From assembly GCA_913055965.1 (NCBI GenBank), contig CAJXKX010000008.1:1-15429 (forward strand): a stretch of 15,429 nt of DNA, given 5' to 3'. The stretch comes from an uncultured Roseovarius sp. (lineage in GTDB: Bacteria > Pseudomonadota > Alphaproteobacteria > Rhodobacterales > Rhodobacteraceae). Made by a program: the position numbers and the translations under genes. The notes beneath the pieces are model-generated. The model did no database searches, had not been told where the DNA came from, and worked only from the letters and a program-made list of their open reading frames with translations. Of the stretch, positions 14,482 through 15,429 are shown in pieces; the stretch's first letter is position 1, and each line of letters begins with the position of its first letter.

Positions 14482-15429
14482 TCAGCCAAGCACGGATTTC
14501 ACGGCCTGCGCGGTCTTGTCCACCACTTCGTCGGCCTCGGCACGGGTCAGGCAGAAGGGGGGCGCGAATCCGAGGATGTCGCCCTGCGGCATCGCCCGCG
14601 CGATGACGTGATGCCCGGCCAGCGCCGAGGCGATGCGCGGGCCCACCTTGTCGGCGGGATCGAAGAAGGTGCGGCTGCCCTTGTCCTTGACGAATTCCAC
14701 GGCGCAGAGCATCCCCTCGCCGCGCACCTCGCCCACGTTGGGATGACGCCCAAGCGCCTCGGCCATGGTGCGGTTGAGATAGCCGCCGACCTCGCGATTG
14801 TTGGCGATCAGGTTCAGGTCATCCAGCAGCTTGAGGTTTGCCACCCCCGCCGCCGCGCCGATGGGATGCGCCGAATAGGTCCAGCCGTGCCCTATGGGGC
14901 CGTTCTCGTCGGTCCCCTGCTCCAGCACCTTCCACATCCTGTCGCTGACGATGCTGCCCGAAAGCGGCGCATAGGCCGAGGTCAGGCCCTTGGCGATGGT
15001 GATGAGATCGGGCTTGAGCCCATAATGCTCCGAGCCGAACATGGTGCCAAGACGGCCAAAGCCGGTCACCACCTCGTCGGCGATCAGCACGATGCCATGC
15101 TCGTCGCAGATCTCGCGCAGCCGCCGAAGCCAAGCGGTGGGCGCCGGATAGAAGCCACCCTCGCCCTGCACCGGCTCAAGCACCACGGCGCAGGTCGCAT
15201 CAGACATGGCGGCTTCCAGCACCGCAATGTCCTGATACGGCACATGGATGATGCCACCCATCGCAGGCCCGAAACCTTCGGAGTACTTGGGCTGGCCACC
15301 GACGCTGACGGTAAACAGCGAGCGCCCGTGGAAACTGTTGGTACAGGCGATAATCTGATGCTTCTGCGCCCCGCCGGTATTGTGCCCCCAGCGACGCGCC
15401 AGCTTGAACGCGGCCTCGTTGGCCTCGGC
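14482..15429 (-). CDS. Class III PLP-dependent aminotransferase (N-terminus beyond window)
   Basis: 315 residues of the C-terminal part are visible in one open frame to the right edge; full-length relatives are about 430-470 aa. In visible-fragment numbering the PLP-contacting Asp is D118 (LIADEVVTGFGR) and the Schiff-base Lys is K147 (LITIAKGLTSAYAPLSG), so the enzyme looks active. The first about 85 residues (NEAAFKLARRWG, NSFHGRSLFTVSVGGQPKYS) read like ArgD/AstC acetyl- or succinylornithine transaminases. From about residue 115 (FGSEHYGLKPD, GHGWTYSAHP, HPNVGEVRGEGML, MPQGDILGFAPP) it reads like omega-amino acid:pyruvate or putrescine-type transaminases. Beside an amine importer, transamination of the imported amine or its product is the likely role. 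An exact substrate cannot be given. Confidence 0.85.
   Translation of the reverse strand, partial: AEANEAAFKLARRWGHNTGGAQKHQIIACTNSFHGRSLFTVSVGGQPKYSEGFGPAMGGIIHVPYQDIAVLEAAMSDATCAVVLEPVQGEGGFYPAPTAWLRRLREICDEHGIVLIADEVVTGFGRLGTMFGSEHYGLKPDLITIAKGLTSAYAPLSGSIVSDRMWKVLEQGTDENGPIGHGWTYSAHPIGAAAGVANLKLLDDLNLIANNREVGGYLNRTMAEALGRHPNVGEVRGEGMLCAVEFVKDKGSRTFFDPADKVGPRIASALAGHHVIARAMPQGDILGFAPPFCLTRAEADEVVDKTAQAVKSVLG

Overview
The window is high-GC DNA (mid-60s percent by hand count of sample lines). It looks like an alphaproteobacterium, most likely of the Rhodobacterales/Roseobacter group. The reasons are an Irr-type iron-control box in front of an mbfA-type gene, a polyamine-type ABC transporter beside a class III transaminase, and tightly coupled operons. 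The genus cannot be named from the sequence. Nearly all genes are on the minus strand; only a small secreted peptide gene and its tetR neighbour are on the plus strand.

Left block (1-5082, minus strand, transcribed right to left): a seven-gene run with every junction overlapping. The order is a succinate dehydrogenase/fumarate reductase-like iron-sulfur subunit, two small haem-anchor proteins, a flavoprotein, an unknown AT-rich 161-aa protein, and the alpha and beta (partial) subunits of a class I [4Fe-4S] fumarase/tartrate-dehydratase-type hydro-lyase. Together they can dehydrogenate a dicarboxylate at the membrane and then hydrate the alkene. The flavoprotein has Cys where the family has the FAD-linking His. 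The unknown gene is compositionally foreign, yet joined by ATGA overlaps at both ends.

Middle block (5199-7237): an MbfA-like ferritin/VIT iron exporter (minus) with an Irr/ICE-like box on its promoter. Divergent from it are a 52-aa secreted peptide gene and a TetR-family repressor (plus). Two near-identical palindromes upstream of the peptide gene are the likely operators. tetR overlaps the 3' end of a GMC oxidoreductase gene tail to tail.

Right block (7225-14254, minus): an ABC importer operon of the spermidine/putrescine (Pot) type. It encodes an ATPase with a TTG start, a periplasmic binding protein, a permease with a roughly 270-residue periplasmic insertion, and a permease with an extra N-terminal membrane region, followed by a terminator and the GMC oxidoreductase. 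GC-rich hairpins sit on both sides of the binding-protein gene. Upstream (14482-window end) is the C-terminal part of a class III aminotransferase with its own terminator. Its visible N-terminal part looks ArgD/AstC-like and its C-terminal part omega-transaminase-like. Transporter, transaminase and GMC enzyme suggest uptake and catabolism of a polyamine, amino alcohol or related amine. No tRNA, rRNA, CRISPR array, insertion sequence or other mobile element was seen, and no gene-free stretch exceeds 300 bases.
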